From positions 992,001 through 1,056,000 of the forward strand of contig JAGMVK010000003.1 of assembly GCA_020747065.1 (NCBI GenBank): a DNA stretch of 64,000 nt, written 5' to 3'. Numbering within the stretch: position 1 is the stretch's first letter; each line of letters begins with the position of its first letter. A program made the translations under genes and the position numbers. The stretch is from Cadophora sp. MPI-SDFR-AT-0126. Taxonomy: Eukaryota; Ascomycota; Leotiomycetes; Helotiales; Ploettnerulaceae. The notes beneath the pieces are model-generated. The model saw only the letters and a list, made by a program, of their open reading frames with translations. It was not told the origin of the DNA and searched no databases. Shown piece after piece: positions 34,259 to 46,776 of the stretch.

Positions 34259-35130
34259 ATGCGTTTCTTGACTTTACAAGCCCTCGCTGCCGTCCTTCCG
34301 CTGGTATACGCCGATGTTAAATTCACAGCGCCGGCTGCTGGAGCATCAGTTCCCGGTGGAACAGCCTTTACTGTTACCTGGGCCGACACAGGAGATGCGC
34401 CTGCTCTAGCAGACCTCTCTTCATACACCTTGTTCCTCTTTTCCGGCTCCAATGCAGCGCCTGCCCAACTGTACCAACTATCAGCTTCCACTTTTGCAGC
34501 GGCCGGGAAATCTGTGAGCGTTACGGTCCCGGTAGCCACTGGTGGACTGGGCACAAATGCATAGTGGGTTTATGACGATGGGCTTTCATGTGCGTAAACT
34601 ACTAACTTTGCTTAGTTTTCTCGGAATGCTGTCTGTTGCTACAGCTGGAGGTACCGTCTGGAACTACTCTGATCGATTTACACTTACTGGCATGACCGGC
34701 ACATTCGATCCAACAGTAGACGCAGCCGTGAAGGCCGTGTCAGGTACTTCCGGTCCCCCAACAGTCAATAACGTTGTCTCGAATGCAGCCACTGGATCCG
34801 TCGGTGAAGGCGCGTGGGCCATCCCATATAATTTGCAGACTGGACTTACGAAGTATGCCCCGATGCAACCTGTACCTCCCACCGCAATTACTGCAACCAA
34901 CACCTCTCCACTTTGGCCAACCTCTGCTGTGCAATTCGCCACCACGTTTTTACCAGTACCTAGTGAAGTAACGACTCTCACTCAGTCCAACACACATAGC
35001 ATATCCAGTAGAGCGAACACTGTACGTAGCTTACTTCATCGACGGTCTTTATCACTAACACATACAGGCTGCTGCCGCATCTTCGCCAACCGATGACATG
35101 CAACGATTTTTGAATAGATGGAAGGACTGA
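34259..35130 (+). CDS. Secreted Kre9/Knh1-like cell-wall protein
   Basis: Exons 34259-34563, 34616-35021 and 35068-35130, with introns of 52 and 46 nt, encode 257 residues. A clear signal peptide (MRFLTLQALAAVLPLVYA, residues 1-18) precedes an Ig-like domain rich in Ser/Thr, typical of the family (VKFTAPAAGASVPGGTAFTV, SYTLFLFSGS, YFLGMLSVATAGGTVWNYSD). The tyrosine codon of YFLGM is made by the first splice, which skips a TAG that the unspliced frame would meet at 34,562. The C-terminal part (LTKYAPMQPVPPT) resembles the Kre9/Knh1 C-terminal domain. Such proteins act in beta-1,6-glucan assembly. No GPI signal is seen at the C-terminus, which ends hydrophilic (FLNRWKD). Confidence 0.85.
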
Positions 35131-35813
35131 GTGGTTTCCGAATCAAGAGCCAGTGGTCGGTAATAATCATAACATAGAATCGTACATTTGGGAAAGATAA
35201 GGGGGGAGTTCGGAGTTCTGGGCATATCTGGAAACGGCAGTTTGCAGGCATATCCATTGGAATCATTCGCCAAGGACTATTCCTAACCATTGTTGACATC
35301 GAACTGCATATACTGCGTTGTCGATCCAGTCATCTCAATCGACATTGACCTGGGGTCTTTTTGTGACCCAATGGAAAAGCAGACATTGGAAAAATGAACA
35401 TTGCCACTTTTCAGGAGTCGTAAGAATTTCGACTCTTCACACCCGGTGCGGAATGGAGCTTTATTTTGACTAGAGAACTCCAGACGCCCGTTTCTCTCCA
35501 CATTAGAACGAGGAGGAAAATTTCGGATACAAAGTGGATTGGCTAGACGTGTCGGCTCCTTCATATTCATGTAGAATGATGGACACGTTGTGGTGCACGA
35601 GAAGGCAATCAGTAGCTCTTGAGCAACTCAGCAAAGGTCCTTGCTGTATGTAGCACCGAATCCATGTCCATACATGAGCAGCTGACAATGCCACCTTGCA
35701 TGAGGAAACGCTCATGTAATAAATCTCAGATGTGGCAATATCATACTACGAGTCCAGATCTAGAAGGCGCTGCTTATTTGACTTCAAAGGTCGAAATATA
35801 CTGCCCCCTGTCT
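35131..35813. other. Convergent 3' region
   Basis: 3' flanks of the Kre9-like gene and the Xaa-Pro peptidase gene. The small open frames here have no family support. Confidence 0.5.
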
Positions 35814-37352
35814 TTATCCATTGATCAGTCTCTCCACCTCAGCTGCATTTTTGACTGCAGTGGTCAGATTCTCATATCCGTCCTTAGTAATCAGTACATT
35901 GTCCTCAATTCTTACACCTCCAACCTCCCAGTACTTATTGAGCACATCAAAGTTGATATACGCAGCATGAACAGGGTCCCTCAAGTATGGCTCGATGATG
36001 AATCGACAAAAGTAAATCTAAGACTGTTAGTTGGGCTGAGATGGACGGTCGTGGGTACTCACTCCAGGTTCAACTGTGATTATTGCACCAGCTGGGAGGG
36101 GGCCTCTGACTCTGAGATAGCGAAAGATTGCATCCTTGTCCTCGTAATCGGGGTGCCCACCAGTGTCGTGAGTGTCCATACCAAGGTAGTGTCCTAAGCC
36201 ATGAGGAAAGAATGCGACGCTGGTGCGTGTCTTCAAGATATCATTCTTACTTCCTTGCAGAATGCCCAGCTCAAGGAGGCCGTCAATGGCGATTTCGTGG
36301 GCTTTGAGGTGGACGTCGTCCCAGATGACTCCCGCTTTGAGCATCTCAATGCAGACAAGTTGCATCTCTAAGACAATGTCATAGATGGCCCTACTCTCTT
36401 TGCTAAATTTTCCGTTGATTGGAAAAGTTCTTGTCTACTTCTTGTTAGTTGCGACTCATTTGCGGGGGGATGGAATTTTACAATGTCAGAAGCATAGCAT
36501 TGGTATTCTCCACCAGCGTCTAGGAGGAGATTCAGTTTCCCTCCCAATGGCTGAGCATTGTTTACGTAATGCAACGTAGCTGCTGCGGTCCCACTGGCAA
36601 CGATGGAATGATATGCCTGTTCCCTCGCGCCATTCGCAATACATTTTTGGATGAAGAGAGCTTCCAGCTCCCTCTCATTTGTGGCGTTCTTGACAGCTTT
36701 CAAGACTGCTGTATGAGCAATGGTGCTGATACTGTTTGCTTTCTTCGTCAAGGCTATCTCGTATTCATCCTTGATCACTCGACACTCCTCGATAGCTAAC
36801 TTAAGAAGAGTGTAGTCTTTGTCGTCAAATTCAAGGAAGGTGATGTGGTCGCTGACCTGATCTTGAATTGCCCAGACAGTAGATCCACCATGAGCAAGAG
36901 CGGCGGCTACCTCGTTTGTTGTGCGGACATTGTCAACATCATAGCTGGAGAGCGCTTCGTCTTCTGAGACTGGGAGGCCAGACCAAATAACAGACTCGGG
37001 CTCAATGGGGGGAATGAAAAGTGTTGACTTTTCGGTCTCGATTTCATAGGTGAAGCAGGAATCAGGAAGCTGACATCCGGTCAAGTAGTAGAAATATCGT
37101 CGTTGTCTAGCACAAAACCCAGTTTAGTCTTGGACATATGAAAGTAAATTTCGTCATGTGAGCATTTTGTACGGGCAAATCTGACCTAAAAGGCGCCTCG
37201 CTATCATTGTCCTCGATCATTCGAGTCTTCTGGCCTTCGAGGTACAGAACGCCAGTGACATTAGGATTCCTCTGTCTCATCCACTGCACAACTGCTTTGG
37301 CATGAGCTTTAGCTGGATACTTCCCAGCAAGAACAGTATCGATGTCAGCCAT
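35814..37352 (-). CDS. Xaa-Pro dipeptidase/aminopeptidase, family M24B
   Basis: Four exons (37352-37186, 37106-36482, 36434-36063, 36017-35814) with introns of 79, 47 and 45 nt encode 455 residues. The N-terminal domain contains [15 protein letters not shown], formed across splice 1. The C-terminal pita-bread domain shows the dinuclear-metal ligands in order: Asp of LLLDAGGEY, Asp of YASDITRTFP (splice 2), His of [16 protein letters not shown], Glu of TVEPGIYF (splice 3) and Glu of [10 protein letters not shown]. The enzyme releases residues bound to proline (prolidase or aminopeptidase P type). No signal peptide is seen, so it is probably cytosolic. It corresponds in length to fungal PepP-like proteins. 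The start at 37352 is the first ATG of the conserved frame. Confidence 0.93.
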
Positions 37353-38229
37353 AGTTGAGTACTGGAGGACGTGTTTTCTTCTTCGATGCTTTGCTTAAAT
37401 CTGGATCGTGCTCTGTGTCCACCTGAGCAGGTCAATTTTGGAGGCAGGCGACGGGGTTGGCGGGGTCCCGCAAGTGGTGACCAGTCTGGTCTACAGCAAA
37501 TGGCTGACCGACTTTGGAAGCGTCCGATCAATTTTTGGCGTGTTTACTCTGCTTTACGAGAGATGTGGCATGGTATGAACCCGTTCCGTGATGAAATAAC
37601 AGTGGAAAAGCGCTCGAGTTCTGTTTGACACCACGATTCCGCTTTGGGCAGGTGAGTGGGCTGACGAGCCAGGTTCGGCTTCACGTGATACTTACAGTAC
37701 AATACATGATTGGAAGTCTTCCCAGGTTTGTGCACAGAGAGACCTGACCTACAGGCAGGTGCATTATAAGTACACTGCCTAAGTAGACCGAGACCATGGA
37801 ATGTGCCTCGGAAAGAATGGAGCAGAGTCGGCTTGTTGATATTCACAATTATGACTACGTATTATTAAGTAGATAGCCAACTCCATGACCGCTAGCAGGC
37901 AATGTCCATTCTGACCTGCCATTCAAACGCCTAGCTCCGGAACCCCATCTCACCCCTGGGTATGCAAATGCAATGCAAATCAAAGGAAACCTCCATGTCG
38001 AATCTTTCCAAACTCCGTGTGAGACGCAGGGAGTAGGGGTAAACGCTGTTGTCCTCCTCTCCTAACCATATATTTGTCCATGCTGATGTTCACTAACCAG
38101 TGAATAGGCAAGCAGCCTCTCGACATTGAAGCAAATGGCCAACGAATCTGCTAAATCTTCCTTCTCTTTCCAATACTGGCTCGAAGGCCATCACTGCGCG
38201 AGCGCACACTCTAAGCAAACTCTGACAAT
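37353..38229. other. Intergenic
   Basis: Promoter side of the Xaa-Pro peptidase and 3' flank of the cyclin gene. No further gene was recognised. Confidence 0.5.
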
Positions 38230-39273
38230 CTACGCATCCGCTATAACTTCTTGCTTTGTCTCCTGAACCCCGACGGCGGTGGAGGTCGATCTCCTCTTGG
38301 ACTTTAACGGCATCCTCGGAACAAAATGCATTGCTCCTTGGAGCGACGAGATTTCTTTGAGACTGATAGCGTGCTCCAGCAATGTCTCTTTACTCGTCTT
38401 GAATTCAAAATTTGTTAAAAAGCAGAAACTAATCTCCAGTCTTGCAAGTTCGTTCTCACGGACCCCTCCAACTTTCGCAAAGCGTGAATGTGGGTAGCTG
38501 AGATCCTCAAGCGCCTTCATAGCAACTCGCAGGCCTGCCAACAGCAGTCGGTGGCAGTTGCGCCTGGTGACTGGGATTGCTCTCTCGTCTACTGCCAGCT
38601 TGTGGATGTAATAGCTCGTCGCCAGATAGACCGCTGTAGACATGGGGCAGAATTTGTGAATACGCATCAGGTAATCCTCAAGAGAGATTGGAGGTGGATG
38701 CTTGGAGTAGAATTTCCTCGTAATTGCGCTGTGTTGTATATTAAGAGGCTCAGCGTTATCTCCTATGATGATATATGGCTGCGTCGGGGCGATTTCCGGA
38801 CTGCCCATGGGGATTTTCTTGAAGTTCACACCATCGATGTCTTCCGATCCACCACTTGAAGCCGACGGTGTCCTTGGGCGTTTATGCAATTCAGCAAAGT
38901 TCTTGTATGAATTACTTCTGGCAATATTCTCCTTCTCGGCCTGCATTCCGCGCATATTGGGAGGCGTTGTAAACGCTGGTGGTGGTGTCGGTGGAACATC
39001 TCCAGTAATCCTCACCAGCGCTTCAATGCCTCCACATAAAAGCTTCAGCGCAGTCACAGGGCCGATGGTGAAGACGTCCATGCTGTTCGGCGATGGTGGG
39101 GAGGAGCCAACATCGTCGCAAGTCTTAATCGTCAGTCCGGTATCTGCTGAGGGGTTTGGTCTGGGAGGGAGGGGGTAGGTGAAGGAGTCGGCAGAATCGT
39201 GGACATAGGGATTATTCTCCACTGGAGACGAGTCTGACCTGATTACGCCGGTTTCAGAGTATGTAGGAGACAT
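38230..39273 (-). CDS. Pho80/PREG-like cyclin
   Basis: A single exon of 347 codons. Residues 1-180 are mostly disordered, but a conserved block (VFTIGPVTALKLLCGGIEAL, 67-86) precedes the cyclin box (about 195-300): SLEDYLMRIHKFCPMSTAVY, YIHKLAVDERAIPVTRRNCH, GLRVAMKALEDLSYPHSRFA and KVGGVRENELARLEISFCFL. This is the signature of Pho80-type cyclins, PREG in Neurospora, which activate a Pho85-type kinase to repress the phosphate-starvation response. The C-terminus is basic and Ser/Thr-rich. It is the last gene before the AT-rich block, about 700 bp away. Confidence 0.92.
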   Translation of the reverse strand: MSPTYSETGVIRSDSSPVENNPYVHDSADSFTYPLPPRPNPSADTGLTIKTCDDVGSSPPSPNSMDVFTIGPVTALKLLCGGIEALVRITGDVPPTPPPAFTTPPNMRGMQAEKENIARSNSYKNFAELHKRPRTPSASSGGSEDIDGVNFKKIPMGSPEIAPTQPYIIIGDNAEPLNIQHSAITRKFYSKHPPPISLEDYLMRIHKFCPMSTAVYLATSYYIHKLAVDERAIPVTRRNCHRLLLAGLRVAMKALEDLSYPHSRFAKVGGVRENELARLEISFCFLTNFEFKTSKETLLEHAISLKEISSLQGAMHFVPRMPLKSKRRSTSTAVGVQETKQEVIADA

Positions 39274-39980
39274 GGCGCATAGCAGAGGAGGAGCAAGCTC
39301 GAGTTAGAATGTACGTGTCTGGCTGTATTCTGGTCGATCTTCAGGTACGCTCAAGTTACTAGAGCTATCGTAGTCCTCCTCGCAGCCAGCTTGCTCGAAT
39401 TGGCTCCCCCAGAAGCGCATATTCTCTCTCGGTGGGGTCTTCGTGGAAATTCGATCAGGTGTCGTACATATTCTGTGGTGGGCAGCTTGATGCGCTTGAA
39501 GTCCCTCCTCGAGTGGGGAGATGATTGCAACTGTAAAGGAGCTGGTTGGCTGGAGGAACACCGGGGAAGTCGGAATGCGACGGCGAGGTTGCTCTGCGCT
39601 GTTCGGTTATCGGGAGAGGGGAGAAGGAGGCTGTACAGTAGAAGGAGAAGGAGAGGAGAAGTGAAGTACTCGACTGGAGTGGAGTGGAGTGGGGCAAAAA
39701 GGAAACGAGGAAACGAGGAAACGAGGCGGGGCGGGGCGGGGCGGGCGTGAGAGAGAGTGAGCGAGAGTGAGAGATGGATAAAGAAGATCACAGGGAGGGG
39801 AACGGGAATTGAGAAATACCCGCAGCCTTGTATACTACTTGATTTGTCTCATGCGTTGGGTTGGTCTAGTCTAGGAAAGCCACGCCTAGCCCGGCCTGCC
39901 TAAAGGTGCGGAAGTGGGTTGGTTAACAGTGGGTTTTGCATACCCCCTTGATTCTGCCGATTTCTATGGCTATTTACAGA
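39274..39980. promoter_or_regulatory. Cyclin-gene upstream region with tandem repeats
   Basis: Promoter and leader of the Pho80-like cyclin, running up to the edge of the AT-rich block. It contains GGAGT (39,675-39,692), AAACGAGG (39,702-39,726) and GGGGC (39,727-39,746) tandem units. The open frames across these are low-complexity. Confidence 0.5.
39675..39746. repeat. Three adjacent short tandem repeats
   Basis: GGAGT units, then three AAACGAGG units, then four GGGGC units, back to back. Confidence 0.92.
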
Positions 39981-40199
39981 AATGATCTACCATCTAGAAG
40001 ATCCCCCTTTCCTTACTCCTACCTTCACTATTCTCTCTAATATTATATTAACGAATCTATTAATTACATTAATAAATATTTCATTTTCTTAAATATTAAG
40101 TAAAACTATCTTTAAATCTTTAATATCTAAGGCATTATTATAATATTTACTCTATATAAATCTATGAGAGAGAATTATTAAATTAATATAAGAGGTATA

Positions 40200-40335
40200 C
40201 AATGGGACGATTAGCGAAGCACGAGTTTTAAAGAATATAGCTCGCCTACCCTTAGCGAGATCGCCTTAAGTATAGCGCTCGCCTATTCAGGACTAGCGTC
40301 GTTTAGCGCCGCTTATTCTAGTAAGGCGCCTTTGC
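40200..40335. other. CpG-retaining islet in AT-rich block
   Basis: About 135 bp much richer in CpG than its surroundings, with recurring TAGCG and CGCCT units. It has no CpA-type sites left. It may be a fragment of a small repeat whose CpG sites survived because RIP targets CpA. Identity unknown. Confidence 0.4.
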
Positions 40336-40429
40336 TTTGGCCTAGTACTACTTTTTAATTGTTTATAAAAATCCTTTTACATTTGCTTTTAATATTACAT
40401 TTAACTTCTTTCTTATATTATCTTTACTC

Positions 40430-40652
40430 TTATAACGACGCAATATTACTAAGTGCAGTATCAAGTATAGGAATAAGAGGGTAGATAAATAGTAATATTA
40501 TAGGTCTGATATAAAGGAAATAAGAAAGTAAGGAGCTCTTATAAGAGGAGTAGTTCTATATATATATAAATCTAGTCCAGCTTTTATTTAGTAATATTTT
40601 AGTTAAACCTAAGTATCCCTATTTCTAGCACTTCTGTTACTTTAATATTATA
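40430..40652 (-). repeat. LTR of the gypsy family, minus orientation
   Basis: About 223 bp matching 46,777-46,999 in inverted orientation, with differences that are almost all transitions. Confidence 0.8.
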
Positions 40653-43300
40653 TTACTTCCTTCTTATAAAAAAGCTTATTCTTAAGCTTTAAATCGTATT
40701 GTTATATAGAATTATTATTATATAAAATAGTAAAGATATATAGCTTTAGTAAAGAAATTCTGGGGAAAGTATTAATCTAGTAGTATTAGTTAATAATAAT
40801 AATAGTAGTAAGTAAGATAATAACTTAACTATAAAGCTATTTAAAAGGTGTTTGAACTAAGTCTAGTAAGGCTATAATTGCTTATTATTATATATATTAT
40901 AGTACTTAATAATATAAATCTTTAGAATTTTAACTTTCTTTTTTAAATAATTATAACTTTAAACTTTATAAGTAAATCTTATATATAGAGATTTATTAAT
41001 TTATATATATTATTAATATATTTTAATAGTTTATACTAAATAAATTAAGTAATTTAAGAATAAATTAAGTTCTAAATTCTTAATAATTTAGTAGTAATTC
41101 GGAGTTAATTTAGTATATTAATATAAATAGTACTTACTCTAATTCCTATTAATACTCTTAAGTTCGCCTACTATAAGTATTATATTTAATATATCTGCTT
41201 ACTTACTATAAAACTAGACTATATTTATAAGTTTAATAGTACTAGAAGTAAAAAGTATATATACTATAAGAAGTAAGTAGAAAAGTATAATCTTATAAGT
41301 ACTTTTTATTTCCTTTTTCTAAATCCTAATTATTATAAATATAATTTAATTATAATTTAAATAAGCTAAAATACTGATTTCTATACTAGATTCTATATTA
41401 TATAACTAAGGAATATTATAAACTTTTCTTTACCTTTATTACTAAAAATAATAAGGGTATTATTTTTACTTTCTAAGAGATTAATACTAGATTATATATT
41501 ACTACTATTAATACTTTTAAGATATAAAGTAAGCTATAGTTAGAATTATTAGAGGAAATCTATACTTTTCGCTAAACTATTATAGATCTAATTATATAAT
41601 AAGCTATAAGTTATCTCTTTTTCTTTTTATCTTTTTACTTTTACTATATATTTCACTTATAAATCTCTTAATTTAAGATAAAAATATAATTCTAAATATA
41701 CTTATTTTCCCTTAAGTAAGATTAAAATAATTTCTAATTAATATATAAATAAGATCTAGTTTTAGCCTTAAGCTAAATCTAAGAGGAGATTACTACTAGT
41801 ACTACTAAGATAACTAAGACTATTTATTATAGTAGTATTAAGCGTAAGAGAGTAAAGAAGAAGGAGAAGAAGGAGAGAGAATTATTAGCTTATTTCTAAG
41901 TAATTTAAAGTAGTAGATACTCTAGTAGTATAAGAAAGGAAGAAGAGATTTTAAATAATTTAAAATAAAAGGAGAATAAGTCCTATTTCAGATTAGCTTT
42001 ATTATTAGTTCTTTATAGCTATACCTTTAGTTAGACTTCTTATATAAGAGTAGCTTCTTATAGTGAAACTAGTAAGATATTCTAGCTAAAGTATAGTTAT
42101 AAGACTATAGTATTAGTACTTTAAATTAAAGAATATTTAAATAATTTAAATTAAATCTTATTTTATTATCTTATTAATTAGTCTATTATTTTCTAAATAA
42201 CTATAATTATCTTTTTTATTTTCTTATATAGCTAATTATTTAAGTAAGTTTTAAGGTAATCCCAAAGTAGAAAAGTTAATTTAGTAAAAATCTCTTAACT
42301 TATAAGGTAATCCTATTAAATTAGTTATATTATACTATATAGTATTAAGATTATAGCTTACTTAACTAACTTAATACTTTAAAGTATTATAATATAATTA
42401 TAATATAAGAACTTTTTATACTTCTTATTCTTCTTAACCCTTAATTATTTTAGGAGGGTTTTAGGACTATTCCTAATTAAGTAAGGAGTTATTTAAGTTC
42501 CGGAATAATAGCTTAAGAGTAAATATATTATAAATATTTAATTCTATAAGTAACTAGAGCTAGTAAGAGTTCTCTACTTAATATAAGATTTTAAATAGCC
42601 CTTCCTATTAATTACTAAGCTTATAGCTTAGTTAATAACTCTTAAAGTTCTTAGTAGATAAATATACTTTATTACTTACTTAGAAATTAATAAGTCTATA
42701 ATACTAGTTTATAGCTTTTACTATACGATCCTATATAATCTATATATTTAATTTAGTTAACTCTTATACTTCTTTTATATATTCTATTACTACTTTAGTA
42801 TTATAGTAATTAAGCCTTTCTAGAAGAGTAGTAACCTTAGAAGAGTTCTAATTCTAATTATTCCTTAGATCTAATCTAAATTTAAGCTAATATAAAGATA
42901 TATTAATAAAGATATAAGGAAAACTTATTTAAACTTGATCTATTAATAAAATTAATTTACTTTAATTATCTTAGTAGAAGTTAATAAATAGCTATAATCT
43001 TTAGTTAATATACTTATTTATAATCTCTATTTAACTATTAGTCTTCTTATAATATACTATAGAAAGCTTAATTTTAATACTAATAATCTAGTAGAACTCT
43101 CTTTAAAATAATAAGATATTGAATACGCTCTATTAGAAGTTATATCTAGTCTAGTATATGCTTAGTAAGTATACTATATATATATAATATACTCTTAGGC
43201 CCTTTCTTAAGGAAGTAACGCTCTTTTAAATATATCTTTTTATATTATACTTTTACTCTAATTAAAAGATCTTATCTCTTTAATTTAGCCTGCTTATACT
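40430..43300 (-). mobile_element. Ty3/gypsy chromovirus remnant, 3' part
   Basis: Read on the minus strand, 42,720-42,430 gives the integrase C-terminal module (DKVYLSTKNFKS, QEGPFKILY, VENSYQLQLP). It leads directly into a chromodomain at about 42,430-42,260 (EEQEV, RTLKY-like, LPYKLRDFY). That order, integrase then chromodomain, defines Ty3/gypsy chromoviruses. About 1.6 kb further on is an LTR-like sequence (40,652-40,430), preceded by a purine tract at its internal edge. Many stops interrupt all frames. The 5' portion (gag, RT) is not found to the right, because the sequence changes to a plus-strand copia-type remnant near 43,300-43,440. Confidence 0.75.
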
Positions 43301-43439
43301 ACTATATAATAGTTAAGAGCTATATTCTATCTTATTATCTACTTAATATAAATACAGTTTTATAGCTTTAATTAAGCTATTAAAAGAAGATTCTCTTAAT
43401 TATCCTTTTAATCTATAATCTTTTTATTACTATATCCCT

Positions 43440-46400
43440 TATAAATAATTCCGACTTTAGAAAAGTACTTAGCTCTAATACTATTTACTTAAAGCTAGAG
43501 GATTTTCTTACTTAATTTAAGTATTTAACTTTTAGTACTAATATCCTTAGATTATAGTTATTTATTAATTTAAATACTTCAGATACTTTATTACTATCTT
43601 AAATTATTAATAAAATACCTTAAACTATAAAGTAAATTACTAAGGATTAAAATACTTACTTACTTTAATCTTATAATATAGATTATACTAAATACTTAAA
43701 GAATCTTGAAATATAAGTAGAGAAATCCTTATTAATTCTAAATAACTTTTAGAGTAATACTCCTAAAACTAAGATATAGTCCTAAATATAAATAGTAAGA
43801 GAATTATCTTTACTAAATTATATACTTAAAGCTCTATATAAACTTAAGATTATTAAAAGCTTTAATTATAAATCTATAACTAAATTAGAATCCGAGCTTT
43901 AGAAAACAAATATTTCTATCTAATAACCTTAGATAATATAATACTAAAAGCTTTATAAATAAATTAAGAAAACTATAATAAGGTAATACTTTAAGATTAT
44001 AAATACAAAGATTATTTCAAGGGGAGATTTTAATATTTAAACCTTATTATAAGTATTAAAATATATCCTTAACTAAACTAAGATAATAATCTAGTTAGCA
44101 ATAAGGAATAAGTACTAAGCTTCCCTTAAAGTAGCTAATAGAGCTAAGACTAATCCTAAAATATAGATTATATCTTACTAAGAACTTATTTATAAGAGTA
44201 TCTTATACTATATTTCAAAAGTTAATAGAGCTTTTAGTATCACTAATTTCCTAATTACTATAAGTAACTTTAATTATATATAATCTTATAAGTACTTCCT
44301 TAGCTTTAAAGAGACTAATAATTTTAAAAGTCTATAACTATATACTCTTATATAGCTAGTAAGACTCTTTTATACTAAGGAAGTAGATATTTAATATCGT
44401 AAGCTTATAAGCGGAAAAAGAAAGAAATATAAATATTTTACTACTCTTAGCGAAAGAAGTAGTAATGCTAATATTAATATAATAATAGTTCTAGAGCCTA
44501 GTAGTACTAGTGGAAATAATTTAGTAGAGAATAAGTATTTATACTTAAAAAATCGCATATATAGTTAAGCTCTAAAGGATTACGTAAAGCTCTAGCTTAT
44601 AATCTATAGAAAAACCTTCTCTTATATAAGAAAAAGAAAGTCCTTTATATTAAACATAATTATTAAAGAGATCTACGATTACTTTATTACTAATAAATAA
44701 AGAACACTAAGATTAAATTTTAGTAAGGGAACTAATAGAGTATTATTACTAAGTATAGAAAGTGCTCTTAAAAAATAGAAATTTAATAAAGCTTAAGGAA
44801 AATTAAAAAAAGTATTCCCTAAAAACCTAATAGATAAGAGTAAAATATCTTCTAGTAATTTTATTATAATACTTTTAAGCTTAAATAAAGCTTTTTAGTC
44901 TAGAATCTACTTTACTTAGGGATTATATAGATATTATCTCTTATCTGCGAGTATACTACTTAATAATTATAGAGCTATAAACCTCGTTAATAATATATCC
45001 TTATTAGAGTCTAGTATATTTACTAAAGTAAGTCCGTAAGATACTATTAAGTATAGAAGCTCTTAATTACTAATTATTAAATATAAAACATATATTCTAA
45101 AAGATATTCTTTAAGACCTAAATAAAAAGACCTTTAATCTCACGCTTACTAAAGTAGCTATTATTAAAGGCTTTTATATAAATATTATCTTGGAAGCTTA
45201 TCTATAGAATATTAGATTATAGTATTATAAAATAGACTATATACTACACTAGTGTAATAACACTTAGCCTATAAGTAATCACTTAATTATTTAAAAGCTT
45301 ATTCGCAAGTTTAATCTTATATTCTTTAAATATAATAAGTGTTTAAACTATTTATCAGACTTAAGTAAGATCTTATATAGTAAAGTAAGTATTATTATAT
45401 TTTCTAGTACTAATTGCTAAAAGCTACGCGCTTTCTATCTATCACGCGATTATAGTATAATCTACTTAAGTATAAAAAAATTATAGTATTTATAAACTAA
45501 GCACTTAGATCTAGATACTCTTTAAAAATTAATAAAAGCTTCTAAGAGTATAAGATTCTTTAATATCATTAGATATTTAAAGTATAAGTAATACGTACTA
45601 GCGTATGCCTTATAAATTATATCTTACTATCTAAATAAGTAATAATCAATAAGGCTATTCTAGAGGATTAGTTAAGATCTATTCGACTTCTTAGTTTACC
45701 TTAGAAACTACTTCTAGCTCCTTATACTTAAATATAAGTATAACAGACTACTTATTAGCTATATACTTCAATTAAAAATACATAATAAGGTATTTAAATA
45801 TATTAAGAGCTTTAAATATTAAGTATAAACTTAGTTTAGACTTTTAATCTGTAAATTTAAGTATAACTAAGAAAAAGTAGTTATTATTATCTAAGGATTT
45901 ATAAGATATAAGATATAAGTAGATAAGCTTAGTATTAAGCTTAAGATCTTATTAACTATAACTTATAAACTAAATAGTGTAATAGAATAAGCTAGCTAGG
46001 AGGTAATTATAAGGGGTATTAAAATACAGCTATTTATAAATCTTCCTAAGGAACTTAGACTCGAATATACGCTAGTAGGTATTTATTTATATAATAGATA
46101 CTTAAATCGTATATAAAATTAGAGATTATTACTTAAAATAAATAATTAGTAGTTTTATAATTACTTTTAATAGTATAATCCTGCGATTATTATAAGACTA
46201 ATAGTAGATTTTAAACCTAACTAAAATAAGATCTATATCTTTAGATATAAAGTATATCTATTAATAATAGAATAAGTACTTAAATAAGAAAAGAAAGCGT
46301 TTAAAATTAAACCCTATACGTATATCAGCTATCTTATAAGTTTCCGCGCTTCTAATATTTATAAAATCTAGGTACTATAACTTAATTAAATTATTATCAC

Positions 46401-46776
46401 GTGAAACATTTACTTTAATAAAGAGAGCTTTTATATCCCTAAAGAAAAGAAAGCAGAGATCTCTATAAAAGAAACTTAATCTCTTATAGAGCTTCTATAG
46501 AATAAAGAAGTAATTAGATATATCTTTAGTCTTATAAAGGGCATTTCAGAGAATATACTAAATAAGTATATAATTACTTTAGATAAAGGGATTCCACTTA
46601 ATCTAAGGAAAGAGCAAATATAAGAAACTTGACCTAAAATTATCGCTAATAAGAATCAAAACTTAGAAATAAAAGATTATACTAAAAGTTTAAGTACTAT
46701 AATTAGACTTCTAACTCTAAGAGCTACGCCTGAACTAAAAAATGCACTTAGCTAGAGTAATAAGTAATTATCATAA
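43440..46776 (+). mobile_element. Ty1/copia-type remnant lacking RT
   Basis: On the plus strand the sequence has traces of copia gag from about 43,440 (an IPTLEKYL-like start), pre-integrase near 45,240, and the integrase-RT linker at about 46,290-46,480 (YISYLISFRASNIYKI, then FNKESFYIPKEKKAEISIKE). It stops before RT where the gypsy LTR begins at 46,777. It differs from the nested copia family to the right and no LTR of its own was found. RT would be expected beyond the right end of the inserted gypsy element, outside the window (inference). Confidence 0.6.

Noticed and set aside
35619..36197. 192-codon plus-strand frame
   Set aside because: Antisense shadow of the last exons of the Xaa-Pro peptidase, which carry metal-ligand motifs.
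39351..39791. 146-codon minus-strand frame upstream of the cyclin
   Set aside because: Covers three tandem repeats and is compositionally biased; likely leader or promoter.
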